NCBI RefSeq assembly: GCF_003711395.1
Contig: NZ_PJRJ01000009.1
Location: 34,505-98,504 of the forward strand
Reading direction: 5' to 3'
From: Acinetobacter sp. B51(2017)
GTDB taxonomy: Bacteria > Pseudomonadota > Gammaproteobacteria > Pseudomonadales > Moraxellaceae
Length of the DNA: 64,000 nt
Shown: piece after piece, positions 17,978 to 26,559 of the stretch
How positions within the stretch are numbered: position 1 is the stretch's first letter
How the letters are laid out: every line of letters starts with the position of its first letter
Notes under the pieces: generated by a model
The model's database searches: none
Seen by the model: the letters and a program-made list of their open reading frames with translations, nothing else
Told to the model about the DNA's origin: nothing
Made by a program: the position numbers and the translations under genes

Positions 17978-18328
17978 ATGAACGAAAAGAAACAATCCCG
18001 TTTGCGTCGTGCGAAAAGCACACGCTTGCACATCCGTGCGTTGGGTGCGACTCGTTTGTGTGTAAACCGCACTCCGCGTCACATCTATGCTCAAGTTATC
18101 TCAGCAGATGGTGGCAAAGTATTAGCGCAAGCTTCTACTTTAGACGCTACTCTACGTGCTGGTACAACTGGTAACGTTGAAGCGGCTCAAAAAGTTGGTG
18201 CTTTAATTGCAGAGCGTGCGAAAGCTGCTGGTGTAACTAAAGTTGCATTTGACCGTTCTGGTTTCAAATATCATGGTCGTATCAAAGCCTTGGCTGATGC
18301 TGCTCGTGAAAACGGCTTGGAGTTCTAA
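17978..18328 (+). CDS. rplR: 50S ribosomal protein L18
   Basis: 5S rRNA-binding protein, 116 residues: basic N-terminus ([37 protein letters not shown]) and the C-terminal [26 protein letters not shown] signature. Confidence 0.97.
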   Translation: MNEKKQSRLRRAKSTRLHIRALGATRLCVNRTPRHIYAQVISADGGKVLAQASTLDATLRAGTTGNVEAAQKVGALIAERAKAAGVTKVAFDRSGFKYHGRIKALADAARENGLEF

Positions 18329-18330
18329 TC

Positions 18331-18828
18331 ATGGCTAAAGTTGAACAAAACGAAGGTCTTGTTGAAAAGCTGGTAGCCGTTGATCGTGTTGCCAAAGTTG
18401 TTAAGGGTGGTCGTATCTTCTCTTTCACAGCATTAACAGTTGTGGGTGATGGTAATGGTCGCGTAGGTTTTGGTCGTGGTAAAGCGCGTGAAGTTCCAGC
18501 TGCTATTTCTAAAGCACTTGAAGCTGCTCGTCGTAACATGATTACTGTTGACTTAGTTAACGGTACTGTACAGCACCCGATCAATGCTCGTCACGGTGCA
18601 AGCCGCGTTTACATGCAACCTGCTTCTGAAGGTACTGGTGTAATTGCTGGTGGTGCTATGCGTGCAGTTCTAGAAGCTGTTGGTGTACGTAACGTATTAA
18701 CTAAATGCTATGGTTCTACAAACGCTGCTAACGTAGTAAACGCGACTTTTAATGGTCTGCGTGATATGACTTCTCCTGAGAAAGTTGCTGCGAAACGTGG
18801 TCTTTCAGTAGAACAAATTCAAGGGTAA
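18331..18828 (+). CDS. rpsE: 30S ribosomal protein S5
   Basis: Fidelity protein of 165 residues, with double-stranded-RNA-binding-like domain ([30 protein letters not shown]). The loop where spectinomycin-resistance changes occur elsewhere (VVKGGR) looks ordinary. Confidence 0.97.
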   Translation: MAKVEQNEGLVEKLVAVDRVAKVVKGGRIFSFTALTVVGDGNGRVGFGRGKAREVPAAISKALEAARRNMITVDLVNGTVQHPINARHGASRVYMQPASEGTGVIAGGAMRAVLEAVGVRNVLTKCYGSTNAANVVNATFNGLRDMTSPEKVAAKRGLSVEQIQG

Positions 18829-18834
18829 TCAATC

Positions 18835-19011
18835 ATGAAAACGATTAAAGTTACCCAGACTAAATCTGCATCGCACCGCTTGAAAAATCACAAGCTTAGC
18901 CTTCAAGGTTTAGGTCTGCGTCGTATTGGTCATACTGTAGAAGTGCAAGATACGCCTTCTAACCGTGGTATGATCAACCAAGTATACTATATGGTTAGTG
19001 TAGAGGAATAA
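18835..19011 (+). CDS. rpmD: 50S ribosomal protein L30
   Basis: 58-residue protein read directly from the sequence: it starts [20 protein letters not shown] and ends [14 protein letters not shown]. It contains the L30 core [20 protein letters not shown]. It sits between rpsE and rplO with 6-bp and 3-bp gaps. Confidence 0.96.
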   Translation: MKTIKVTQTKSASHRLKNHKLSLQGLGLRRIGHTVEVQDTPSNRGMINQVYYMVSVEE

Positions 19012-19014
19012 GCC

Positions 19015-19455
19015 ATGACTCTGCGTTTAAATACAATTGCGCCTGCAGAAGGTGCTAAACGTGAAAGCGTTCGTCTAGGCCGTGGTATCGGTTCTGGTAT
19101 GGGTAAGACTGGTGGCCGTGGTGTCAAAGGTCAAAACTCACGTAAGAGCGGTGGTACACGTCCTGGTTTCGAAGGCGGTCAAACAGCACTTTATCGTCGT
19201 TTGCCTAAATTCGGTTTCACTAGCCAACAGGCATTGAAAACTGCTGAAGTACGTTTATCTGAGCTTAACAAAGTTGAAGGCGATATCGTTTCTCTTGAAA
19301 CTTTAAAAGCTGCAAACGTTGTACGTAAAGATATGTTACGTGCTCGTATCGTACTTTCTGGTGAAATTACTCGCGCATTCACTGTTCAAGGTGTTGTGTT
19401 GACTAAAGGCGCTAAAGCTGCTGTTGAAGCTGCTGGCGGTAAAGTCGAGGAGTAA
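19015..19455 (+). CDS. rplO: 50S ribosomal protein L15
   Basis: Late-assembly 23S protein, 146 residues, with the Gly/Arg-rich N-terminal extension ([24 protein letters not shown]) that threads into 23S rRNA, and the C-terminal globular domain ending [12 protein letters not shown]. Confidence 0.97.
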   Translation: MTLRLNTIAPAEGAKRESVRLGRGIGSGMGKTGGRGVKGQNSRKSGGTRPGFEGGQTALYRRLPKFGFTSQQALKTAEVRLSELNKVEGDIVSLETLKAANVVRKDMLRARIVLSGEITRAFTVQGVVLTKGAKAAVEAAGGKVEE

Positions 19456-19461
19456 TCTCCA

Positions 19462-20820
19462 GTGTCTATGACTCCTAGTTCTACAGGTCATGTTAACATG
19501 ATGAAAGGTCAGCCATTTCACGTCAAATATCGTGAAATTATTCGCAGAATGATGTTCCTCATTGGTGCGTTGCTGGTCTTTCGACTAGGAGCGCATATTC
19601 CAGTACCGGGTATCGATAATGCTGCCCTTGAGAATTTATTTAATGCAAACTCAGGCACAATCCTGGGTTTGTTTAATATGTTCTCAGGTGGTGCATTAGA
19701 GCGAATGTCTATTCTTGCTCTTGGGATCATGCCATACATTTCTGCCTCAATTATTGTGCAGTTAATGTCAACTGTGGTGCCATCGCTCGAAGCTTTAAAA
19801 AAAGAAGGCGAGCAGGGTAAGCGTAAGATTAACCAATATACACGACAAGGAACGCTGTTCTTAGCCTTAGTGCAGTCGATTGGTATGTGTGCAGGTCTGA
19901 TTAGTCAAGGAATTACCTTAACGTCAGGACTTGCTTTTTACATTCCAGCCGTGACTTCACTGGTTGCGGGTACAATGTTCTTGATGTGGTTGGGTGAGCA
20001 GATCACTGAACGCGGGGTAGGTAATGGTATTTCCATGATTATCTTCGCGGGTATTGTTGCAGGCTTGCCAACATTGGTAATGCAATCTTTCACCTCTATT
20101 GACAGCGGACAGTCAAGTTTAATTGGCTTAGCGATCTTCGCTCTGTTATCATTAGCGGTATTGGCAGCAATCGTGTTTATCGAGAAAGCGCAACGTCGTA
20201 TTCCGGTAAACTATGCTCAAAAACAACAAGGTCGTCGTGTATTTACCGCGCAACAGACACATTTGCCATTAAAAATTAATATGGCGGGTGTAATTCCGGC
20301 AATTTTTGCCAGCTCATTGCTTTTGTTCCCAGCGAGCTTAGGTCAGTGGGTCGGTAGTGCTGACCCTGATGCAGGTTTAATTAAGCGTGGCCTACAAGAT
20401 TTGGCACTCGTTTTGTCGCCTGGACAACCACTATATTTGGTACTCTTTGGTGCGTTAATTATTTTCTTCTGTTATTTCTATACTGCGCTAGTGTTTAGCC
20501 CTAAAGAAGTTTCCGAGAATTTAAAGCGTAGTGGAGCTTATGTGCCCGGTATACGCCCAGGTGAGCAAACTGCTCGTTACTTAGATCATATTCTCAATCG
20601 TTTGACCTTTATTGGCGCGATCTACATTACAGTGGTGTGTTTGATGCCAATGGTGCTACAAAGCTCATTTGGTATTCCGTTTAGCTTAGGCGGCACATCG
20701 TTACTGATTGTAGTTGTTGTGGTGATGGACTTTATGGCTCAGCTGCAAGCTCATCTCACCTCGCATCAATACGATAATCAAACCCTAATGAGAAAAACGA
20801 CTGCTCATCCTAAGGGATAA
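19462..20820 (+). CDS. secY: Preprotein translocase subunit SecY
   Basis: Channel subunit of the Sec translocon; 452 residues with ten predicted membrane helices. Recognisable segments are [14 protein letters not shown] (plug region), [14 protein letters not shown], the basic loop [19 protein letters not shown], and [24 protein letters not shown] start at 19462 follows GAGGAG; an ATG two codons on is possible. Same transcript as the spc genes, as in most bacteria. Confidence 0.97.
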
Positions 20821-20840
20821 GCGCACTTAGAGGTTTCATC

Positions 20841-20957
20841 ATGAAAGTACAAGCTTCTGTAAAGAAAATTTGTGGTAGCTGTAAAGTTATCCGTCGTAAT
20901 GGGGTTATTCGCGTAATTTGTAGCGCAGAACCTCGTCATAAGCAGCGTCAAGGTTAA
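20841..20957 (+). CDS. rpmJ: 50S ribosomal protein L36
   Basis: 38-residue zinc-ribbon protein read directly: it starts [19 protein letters not shown] and ends [11 protein letters not shown]. Zinc ligands CGSC, C27 and His33 are present, so this is the zinc-containing C+ form. AGAGG lies upstream of the ATG. Confidence 0.96.
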
Positions 20958-20972
20958 TCTAATCAAGACCTG

Positions 20973-21002
20973 TTGATTTCAGTAGGCTAATTAGGTTATT
21001 AT
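20973..21002 (+). promoter_or_regulatory. Candidate alpha-operon promoter
   Basis: -35 TTGATT (20973-20978), an 18-bp spacer and -10 TATTAT (20997-21002), between rpmJ and rpsM. Both hexamers match consensus at four or five positions. The predicted start falls in the 5' arm of the hairpin that follows. Confidence 0.5.
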
Positions 21003-21029
21003 CCGCCCCTCAAGATTTTTGTGGGGCGG
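21003..21029 (+). promoter_or_regulatory. GC-rich hairpin upstream of rpsM
   Basis: Stem CCGCCCC/GGGGCGG with a 13-nt loop in the rpmJ-rpsM gap. No long T-run follows. It may be a partial terminator of the spc operon or part of an S4-responsive leader such as the one that precedes rpsM in E. coli; I cannot decide which. Confidence 0.6.
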
Positions 21030-21063
21030 TTGATTATCTCTACTGCCTTTTTGGAGAAAGTGA

Positions 21064-21420
21064 ATGGCTCGTATTGCCGGTGTAAACATTCCGGATAACA
21101 AGCATGCTGTTATCTCCCTTACGTATATCTTTGGTATCGGTCGCCACACTGCTAAGCAAATCTTAGCTGCTGTTGGTATCGAAACAACTACTAAGATTCG
21201 TGAGTTGGACGATGCTCAGCTTGATGCGATTCGTGCAGAAGTTGCTAAGGTTCCTACCGAAGGTGACTTACGTCGCGAAATTTCCATGAACATTAAACGT
21301 TTAATGGATTTAGGCTGCTACCGTGGTCTTCGTCATCGTCGTAGCTTGCCTGTCCGCGGTCAACGCACAAAAACTAACGCACGTACCCGTAAAGGTCCGC
21401 GCAAACCGATTAAAAAGTAA
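21064..21420 (+). CDS. rpsM: 30S ribosomal protein S13
   Basis: Head protein contacting P-site tRNA and L5; 118 residues starting [22 protein letters not shown] and ending in the basic tail [18 protein letters not shown]. First gene of the alpha operon; TTTGGAGAAAG ribosome site. Confidence 0.97.
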   Translation: MARIAGVNIPDNKHAVISLTYIFGIGRHTAKQILAAVGIETTTKIRELDDAQLDAIRAEVAKVPTEGDLRREISMNIKRLMDLGCYRGLRHRRSLPVRGQRTKTNARTRKGPRKPIKK

Positions 21421-21439
21421 GATTTCTGGAAGCTAAAAG

Positions 21440-21826
21440 ATGGCTAAAGATACTCGCACACGCAAGAAGGTCACTCGTACCGTCTCTGAAGGTGTTGCAC
21501 ACATTCACGCGTCTTTTAATAACACCATTGTAACGATTACCGATCGTCAAGGTAATGCATTGGCTTGGGCCACTTCAGGTGGACAAGGCTTCCGTGGATC
21601 ACGTAAATCAACTCCGTTCGCTGCTCAGGTAGCTGCTGAAGTTGCTGGTAAAGCAGCTTTAGACTACGGTTTGAAAAACTTGGACGTCCTTGTAAAAGGT
21701 CCTGGTCCAGGTCGTGAATCTGCGGTTCGTGCATTAGGCGCAGTGGGTTATAAGATTAACAGCATTACCGATGTGACTCCAATTCCTCACAACGGTTGCC
21801 GTCCACCTAAAAAACGTCGCGTGTAA
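21440..21826 (+). CDS. rpsK: 30S ribosomal protein S11
   Basis: Platform protein near the Shine-Dalgarno helix; 128 residues with [33 protein letters not shown] and the conserved C-terminus [18 protein letters not shown]. Confidence 0.97.
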
Positions 21827-21838
21827 GGAGAAACATTC

Positions 21839-22465
21839 ATGGCTCGTTATATTGGTCCAAAATGCAAACTCTCTCGCCGCGAAGGGACAGACCTGCAATT
21901 AAAATCTGGCGTTAAACCGTTTGACGTTAAGACTAAAAAACATGCTAAAGCGCCTGGCCAACATGGTGGTGCGCGTGGCAGCAAACAATCTGAGTACTCA
22001 CTACAATTACGTGAAAAACAAAAAGTACGTCGTATGTACGGTGTTTTAGAGCGTCAATTTAGTAACTACTACAAAGAAGCAGCTCGTGTTAAAGGCGCAA
22101 CTGGTGAGAACTTATTAAAGTTACTTGAAAGCCGTCTTGATAACGTTGTTTATCGCATGGGTTTTGGTTCTACACGTGCAGAAGCTCGTCAGTTAGTATC
22201 TCACCGTTCAATCACTTTAAATGGTCGTCGCGTTAACATCGCGTCTATCCAAGTTAAAGCTGGTGACGTGATTGCAGTTCACGAAGGCGCTAAACAACAA
22301 TTACGTATCAAAAACGCAATTGAATTAGCTGCACAACGTGGTACAGCTTCATGGATCGAAGTAGATCATTCGAAACTTGAAGGTACATTCAAAGCTGCTC
22401 CAGATCGTTCTGATTTACCTGCTGAAATCAACGAAAGCTTGATTGTAGAATTGTATTCTAAATAA
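21839..22465 (+). CDS. rpsD: 30S ribosomal protein S4
   Basis: Primary 16S-binding assembly protein, 208 residues, with S4-type RNA-binding domain ([33 protein letters not shown]). It starts [19 protein letters not shown] and lacks the Cys zinc motif of some S4 proteins. In enterics it represses its own operon. Confidence 0.97.
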   Translation: MARYIGPKCKLSRREGTDLQLKSGVKPFDVKTKKHAKAPGQHGGARGSKQSEYSLQLREKQKVRRMYGVLERQFSNYYKEAARVKGATGENLLKLLESRLDNVVYRMGFGSTRAEARQLVSHRSITLNGRRVNIASIQVKAGDVIAVHEGAKQQLRIKNAIELAAQRGTASWIEVDHSKLEGTFKAAPDRSDLPAEINESLIVELYSK

Positions 22466-22482
22466 TCCTTGAGGTAGCAATA

Positions 22483-23490
22483 ATGACGCGTACTGCAAAT
22501 GAGTTTCTAACTCCGCAAGCGATCAAGGTCGAAGCGGCAAGCGGGACCTCGGCAAAAGTTATTCTAGAACCCTTAGAGCGTGGCTTTGGTCATACTCTGG
22601 GCAATGCTTTACGTCGCATCCTTCTTTCTTCTTTACCTGGCGCAGCTGTGGTTGAAGTAGAGATTGAAGGTGTTGAGCACGAGTACAGTACTTTGGAAGG
22701 CTTGCAGCAGGACATCGTCGAGCTCTTGCTGAACCTAAAAGGATTGTCTATTAAGCTGTTCGATCAAAATGAAGCTTATTTAACATTAGAGAAACAAGGT
22801 CCTGGCGACGTAACTGCCGCTGACCTTCGTTTACCTCATAATGTTGAAGTGGTTAACCCTGAGCATTTGATCGGCACATTAAGTGCTACTGGCAATCTTA
22901 AAATGCGCCTTAAAGTTGCTCAAGGCCGTGGTTATGAGACTTCTGATTCACGCTTCCCAGAAGGCGAAACTCGCCCTGTAGGTCGTTTACAGTTAGATGC
23001 TTCTTATAGCCCGATCAAACGTGTGTCTTACACAGTGGAAAACGCTCGTGTAGAACAACGTACTGACCTTGATAAACTGATCATTGATCTTGAAACAAAT
23101 GGTACTGTTGATCCTGAAGAAGCAATTCGTAAGGCAGCAACGATCTTGCAACAACAAATCGCGATTTTTGTTGACCTGCAAAAAGATCAAGCACCAGTTG
23201 CTCAAGAGCCTCGCGAGGAAGTTGATCCAATCTTGCTTCGTCCAGTAGATGATCTAGAGCTTACTGTTCGTTCTGCTAACTGTTTGAAAGCAGAAAATAT
23301 TTACTACATTGGCGATCTTGTTCAACGTACTGAAGTTGAGTTGTTAAAAACTCCTAACTTAGGTAAAAAATCGTTGACTGAGATTAAAGATGTTCTAGCT
23401 TCGAAAGGCTTGCAGCTTGGCATGCGTTTAGAAAACTGGCCACCAGCTAGTTTACGCATGGACGATCGCTTTGCCTATCGTAGCCGTTAA
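22483..23490 (+). CDS. rpoA: RNA polymerase alpha subunit
   Basis: Assembly platform of RNA polymerase; 335 residues. The N-terminal dimerisation domain has [25 protein letters not shown]. The C-terminal domain that binds UP elements and activators begins near residue 250 ([26 protein letters not shown]) and includes [16 protein letters not shown]. Confidence 0.98.
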   Translation: MTRTANEFLTPQAIKVEAASGTSAKVILEPLERGFGHTLGNALRRILLSSLPGAAVVEVEIEGVEHEYSTLEGLQQDIVELLLNLKGLSIKLFDQNEAYLTLEKQGPGDVTAADLRLPHNVEVVNPEHLIGTLSATGNLKMRLKVAQGRGYETSDSRFPEGETRPVGRLQLDASYSPIKRVSYTVENARVEQRTDLDKLIIDLETNGTVDPEEAIRKAATILQQQIAIFVDLQKDQAPVAQEPREEVDPILLRPVDDLELTVRSANCLKAENIYYIGDLVQRTEVELLKTPNLGKKSLTEIKDVLASKGLQLGMRLENWPPASLRMDDRFAYRSR

Positions 23491-23508
23491 TTAAGTAGGA
23501 CTATCACC

Positions 23509-23874
23509 ATGCGTCATCGTAATAGTGGTGTGAAATTAGGCCGTACAAGCAGTCATCGCAAAGCGATGTTCCAAAACATGGCTAATTCTTTGTTCGCGAA
23601 CGAGTTAATCAAAACTACTGTGCCTAAAGCAAAAGAGTTACGTCGTGTAGCTGAGCCTTTAATCACTTTAGCTAAAAACGATACTGTTGCAAACCGCCGT
23701 TTAGCGTTTGCTCGTACTCGTTCAGCAGCAACTGTTGGTAAATTATTTACCGTTCTTGGCCCTCGTTACAAAGAGCGTAACGGCGGTTATCTACGTGTTC
23801 TTAAAGCGGGCTTCCGTGCAGGTGATGCTGCGCCGATGGCTTACGTTGAACTAGTAGATCGCGAAGTTAAATAA
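23509..23874 (+). CDS. rplQ: 50S ribosomal protein L17
   Basis: Last gene of the alpha operon, 121 residues: [28 protein letters not shown] at the start and the [33 protein letters not shown] signature. Followed by a strong terminator. Confidence 0.97.
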   Translation: MRHRNSGVKLGRTSSHRKAMFQNMANSLFANELIKTTVPKAKELRRVAEPLITLAKNDTVANRRLAFARTRSAATVGKLFTVLGPRYKERNGGYLRVLKAGFRAGDAAPMAYVELVDREVK

Positions 23875-23900
23875 TTTCGCAAGAACTGTTCAGTTGTTCT

Positions 23901-23932
23901 AAAAAAGACCGGTGTTTCACCGGTCTTTTTTT
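23901..23932 (+). terminator. Terminator of the alpha operon
   Basis: Stem AAAAGACCGGTG/CACCGGTCTTTT with a 3-nt loop and a further T-run, 26 bp after rplQ. It closes the long ribosomal cluster. Confidence 0.93.
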
Positions 23933-24250
23933 ATTGTATTTTTGTAACTCAAAATATCATTAGTCAGCATAATTTTTTCGTTTATTTATAAAAAAGCCCC
24001 ATAACATTGCGTTTTATTCACAAATATAATTTGTAACAAAAAATAATCTGTCTCATGCTTAAGCCTAACGCATTAGATGACCTTGTACTAACTTCTATTC
24101 ATACGCATAGCAAAATTAAGCTTATGCATTAAGCATAACGATTTATCTAAGATGATATGAATTGGGTGGAGTATTTTGTTGTAGCAAGCCTGAACAGCTG
24201 CTTTTAAATCGGTTACACTTAAAAGCAGATCGTCACTGTTGGGAAATGCA
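23933..24250. other. Intergenic region without a recognised gene
   Basis: About 318 bp of AT-rich DNA between the alpha-operon terminator and sdhE. I see no ORF with a ribosome site and no tRNA-like fold. A short inverted repeat ACAAAT/ATTTGT lies near 24020. The promoter of sdhE should be here but no single convincing hexamer pair stands out. Confidence 0.6.
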
Positions 24251-24505
24251 ATGCAAGAAATGAGTTTAGAAGAACGTAAGGTTATTTATCGCGCCCGTCG
24301 TGGTTTAAAAGAAATTGATGTGTATTTTGATCCCTACGTCAAAAACTATTATTTACAAGCAGATGCTGCAGAAAAAGCGACTTTTGCTGATTTAGTTGAG
24401 CAGGAAGATCCTGATTTATTGGATTGGTTTATGGAAGTGTCAGAACCGCCACGTCCAGAAATGCGCGCTTTAATTAATAAGCTTAAACATTACGTGCATG
24501 GCTAA
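24251..24505 (+). CDS. sdhE: FAD assembly factor SdhE (CptB/YgfY family)
   Basis: Small cytoplasmic helical protein that promotes covalent flavinylation of succinate dehydrogenase SdhA. The 84 residues include the diagnostic RGLKEID (RGxxE motif) followed by the conserved FDPY and LLDWFM. I chose ATG 24251 (GGGAA six nucleotides upstream) over the in-frame TTG at 24239. Its last 8 nt overlap the next gene, a membrane protein of the YgfX type; this pairing is conserved in gammaproteobacteria. Confidence 0.9.
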   Translation: MQEMSLEERKVIYRARRGLKEIDVYFDPYVKNYYLQADAAEKATFADLVEQEDPDLLDWFMEVSEPPRPEMRALINKLKHYVHG

Positions 24506-24875
24506 TCGTTGCTTTCAACTGCAACGTAGCTATTTGGCGCTGGTGTTGCAGTTAGTGTTGTGTTCAGTGATCATTGCTGTTTTGGCAATGACACTGAGCT
24601 TATGGCTATTATGTGTAGCAGTGCTTGGCTTAGTGCTAAGTTATTTATATTTTTATTATCAAGATCGTATTATTCAACTTGAATATTTAGATCAACAGGA
24701 TTGGACTTTAACCAGTCAAAAACAAAAAGTCCACCGTGATCAAATTAAAAAAATCATTGATCATGGGCTTTATATCATTATTTTTTTTGAACAGCATCCA
24801 CCTCTGGCTATTTGGTGTGATCAATTAGATTGGCCAGATTGGAAGCGTTTAAAAGTTTTAGCTAAACTGTATTAG
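24498..24875 (+). CDS. YgfX-like (CptA) inner-membrane protein
   Basis: 125-residue protein with two adjacent N-terminal membrane helices (about residues 10-55), then a cytoplasmic beta-rich part containing WTLTSQK and IWCDQLDWPDWKRLKVL, the last like the WRRLRVLxR end of YgfX. YgfX has been described in E. coli as a toxin acting on cytoskeletal proteins with SdhE as partner, though a plain accessory role is also possible. It overlaps sdhE by 8 nt and meets the EamA gene tail to tail with a 4-bp overlap. Confidence 0.75.
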   Translation: MANRCFQLQRSYLALVLQLVLCSVIIAVLAMTLSLWLLCVAVLGLVLSYLYFYYQDRIIQLEYLDQQDWTLTSQKQKVHRDQIKKIIDHGLYIIIFFEQHPPLAIWCDQLDWPDWKRLKVLAKLY

Positions 24876-25738
24876 CGCCTTTTTTTAAACAGTGGGCTAC
24901 AAATTAAAATGGCTGTTAAGATCAAGCTAAATCCAACTAAACTTAAACCATCAGGCAGTTCTCGCCAAAATAGATAACCCCAAATTCCAGCAAAAATAAT
25001 CGCAATATAATTGACAGGTCCAATCTGTCCTGCGGGCGCCAATTTATAAGCATTTGATAAAAATAGTTGGCTAATATTGGCCAATAAGCCTGCTGCCATC
25101 AATAAACTCAGCTCTCTCAAGCTATACGGGCGCCATAACCAAAACATGGGCAGCATCGAAATTAAACTGCCAATCAAGCAAAAATAAAACACAATGCGCT
25201 CTGGCGGTTCAGTTGCGGTCAGCGCACGCACAGTCACAAATGCCATAGCTGCTAAAAAGCTTGCGCCTAGGCCAATCCCTGACATTAAGTTAAACATGCC
25301 GCTGTCGGGCTTAGCAACGCAAAGCACCCCAATTAAACCCATCCCAGCAGCGATCAACATGCTTAAGGTGATTTTTTCTTTTAAAAATAACCAAGCAATC
25401 AGGGGGATAAAAATCGGGGAGGAATAAGTAAATACCATGGCATTAGACAGCTTAAGATTGGCAATGGCATAAAAAAAGCCATACATGGCAGTTAAACCCA
25501 CCACCGAACGCCATGTGTGCATCCATAATTTTTCAGTTTTGAAAAAACTCACGCCTTTATTTAATAGCAGCGGCACAAAAATAAATAAGCCAATAAAATT
25601 GCGAAAGAACACAATCGTTGCATTGTCTACACTATGCGAGGCATAACGAATACAGACGCCCATAATTGAAAATAAAAACGCAGCGAAAGTCAGGCAAGCA
25701 AGTGCTTTGAGCAATTGAGAGGGCGCAGGCTTAGACAT
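24872..25738 (-). CDS. EamA/DMT-family transporter
   Basis: Inner-membrane protein of 288 residues with ten predicted helices in two EamA repeats (about 12-145 and 155-285). Visible repeat features are RNFIGLFIFVPLLL, AMVFTYSSPIFIPLIAWLFLKEKI in the first, and APAGQIGPVNYIAIIFAGIWGYLFWRELP in the second. The family exports amino acids, nucleobases or other metabolites; the substrate cannot be told. Monocistronic and convergent with the ygfX-like gene. Confidence 0.88.
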   Translation of the reverse strand: MSKPAPSQLLKALACLTFAAFLFSIMGVCIRYASHSVDNATIVFFRNFIGLFIFVPLLLNKGVSFFKTEKLWMHTWRSVVGLTAMYGFFYAIANLKLSNAMVFTYSSPIFIPLIAWLFLKEKITLSMLIAAGMGLIGVLCVAKPDSGMFNLMSGIGLGASFLAAMAFVTVRALTATEPPERIVFYFCLIGSLISMLPMFWLWRPYSLRELSLLMAAGLLANISQLFLSNAYKLAPAGQIGPVNYIAIIFAGIWGYLFWRELPDGLSLVGFSLILTAILICSPLFKKRR

Positions 25739-25779
25739 GAGCTCAGGATCATTATAATTTGGCTTAGTTTAACGCAACC

Positions 25780-26298
25780 TTAAGGATGATTTGTAGTTTG
25801 GAGTTCTGCTAGTTGTTGTTCGAGTAAGTGAATTTGTTGTTGTTTCAAGCGGATTAATTCATCCGCAGTTAAATTTTGTTGTTGTAAGACTTTTTCTTGC
25901 TCAATCAACTGTTGTTGAATATCAAGCTGTGTGTCGATTTCTTCCTGTGCGAGGCTCAGGTTTTCTGGAATCGCTTGGTTAAGCAAATCTTCTTCGACTA
26001 ATATTCGATTAGGTGTTGTTTTAAATTGTGTGGGTGGTAGAGTTGGCTGGCTTGCAGCACTTGCAGCACTTGCAGCACTTGCAGCACTTGCAGCACTTGC
26101 AGCACTTGCAGCACTTGCAGCACTTGCAGCATCTTGGTGCGCCGCTAGAGCTAACGCATTGCTAGTTGGCATATCTTGTGGATGATGAGATTGCAGTGCA
26201 GAATTTTCACTGAAAAATAGAGAACTACTTACCGCAATAATGATTACGGTAAGTACAGCAACAATCCACCAAAGCAGTGATGAACTATGACGTTGCAT
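25780..26298 (-). CDS. Membrane-anchored coiled-coil protein with Ala-Ala-Ser repeats
   Basis: Unrecognised 172-residue protein. One membrane helix (SSLLWWIVAVLTVIIIAVSSS, about 7-27) is followed by a linker of nine AAS triplets encoded by nine perfect copies of a 9-bp repeat. The rest is Gln/Leu-rich coiled coil, from about residue 105 to the end. The topology suggests an N-in protein with a periplasmic coiled coil on a variable-length stalk. It begins 4 bp after yheV and probably shares its transcript; no clear ribosome site is seen, so coupling is likely. Confidence 0.7.
   Translation of the reverse strand: MQRHSSSLLWWIVAVLTVIIIAVSSSLFFSENSALQSHHPQDMPTSNALALAAHQDAASAASAASAASAASAASAASAASAASQPTLPPTQFKTTPNRILVEEDLLNQAIPENLSLAQEEIDTQLDIQQQLIEQEKVLQQQNLTADELIRLKQQQIHLLEQQLAELQTTNHP
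26051..26131 (-). repeat. 9-bp tandem repeat, 9 perfect copies
   Basis: Unit CTTGCAGCA on the plus strand, nine uninterrupted copies. On the minus strand it encodes Ala-Ala-Ser in frame. Changes in copy number would alter stalk length by three residues per unit without breaking the frame. Confidence 0.97.
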
Positions 26299-26302
26299 CG
26301 GT

Positions 26303-26515
26303 TTATTTTTGACGTGGTTTAAATTGAATCACACCAACTTGATCTGCAACTTCAGGCATTTGTGGTTCTTCAACTTCAGTTGGGCGATTTTCTGAATAGT
26401 CGCATTCAATACATTCAATCCATTCAGCATCGGCTGTGGTGAGCATGACAATACGGTCTTGAGCTTCACAGCGTGGACATTTAGCACCTGCAATAAAACG
26501 ACGCTTAATGGTCAT
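26303..26515 (-). CDS. yheV: YheV-type zinc-ribbon protein
   Basis: 70-residue protein, MTIKRRFIAGAKCPRCEAQD at the start, with two Cys pairs (CPRC and CIEC) that form a predicted zinc ribbon, and a C-terminal FKPR tail. This matches the uncharacterised YheV/DUF2387 family, often linked to prlC as here (44 bp downstream of it). The ATG at 26515 has AAGGTGAG upstream; the longer frame to 26578 is not needed. Confidence 0.88.
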   Translation of the reverse strand: MTIKRRFIAGAKCPRCEAQDRIVMLTTADAEWIECIECDYSENRPTEVEEPQMPEVADQVGVIQFKPRQK

Positions 26516-26559
26516 GATACTCACCTTATCCTTAGAAATTGAACGGTATTTTACGCGCT

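Noticed and set aside
26051..26131. Possible CRISPR or mobile repeat
   Set aside because: Uninterrupted 9-bp units in frame inside a gene, without spacers.
25931..26185. Plus-strand ORF with Leu-Ala-Ala repeats
   Set aside because: Antisense shadow of the Ala-Ala-Ser coding repeat; no ribosome site.
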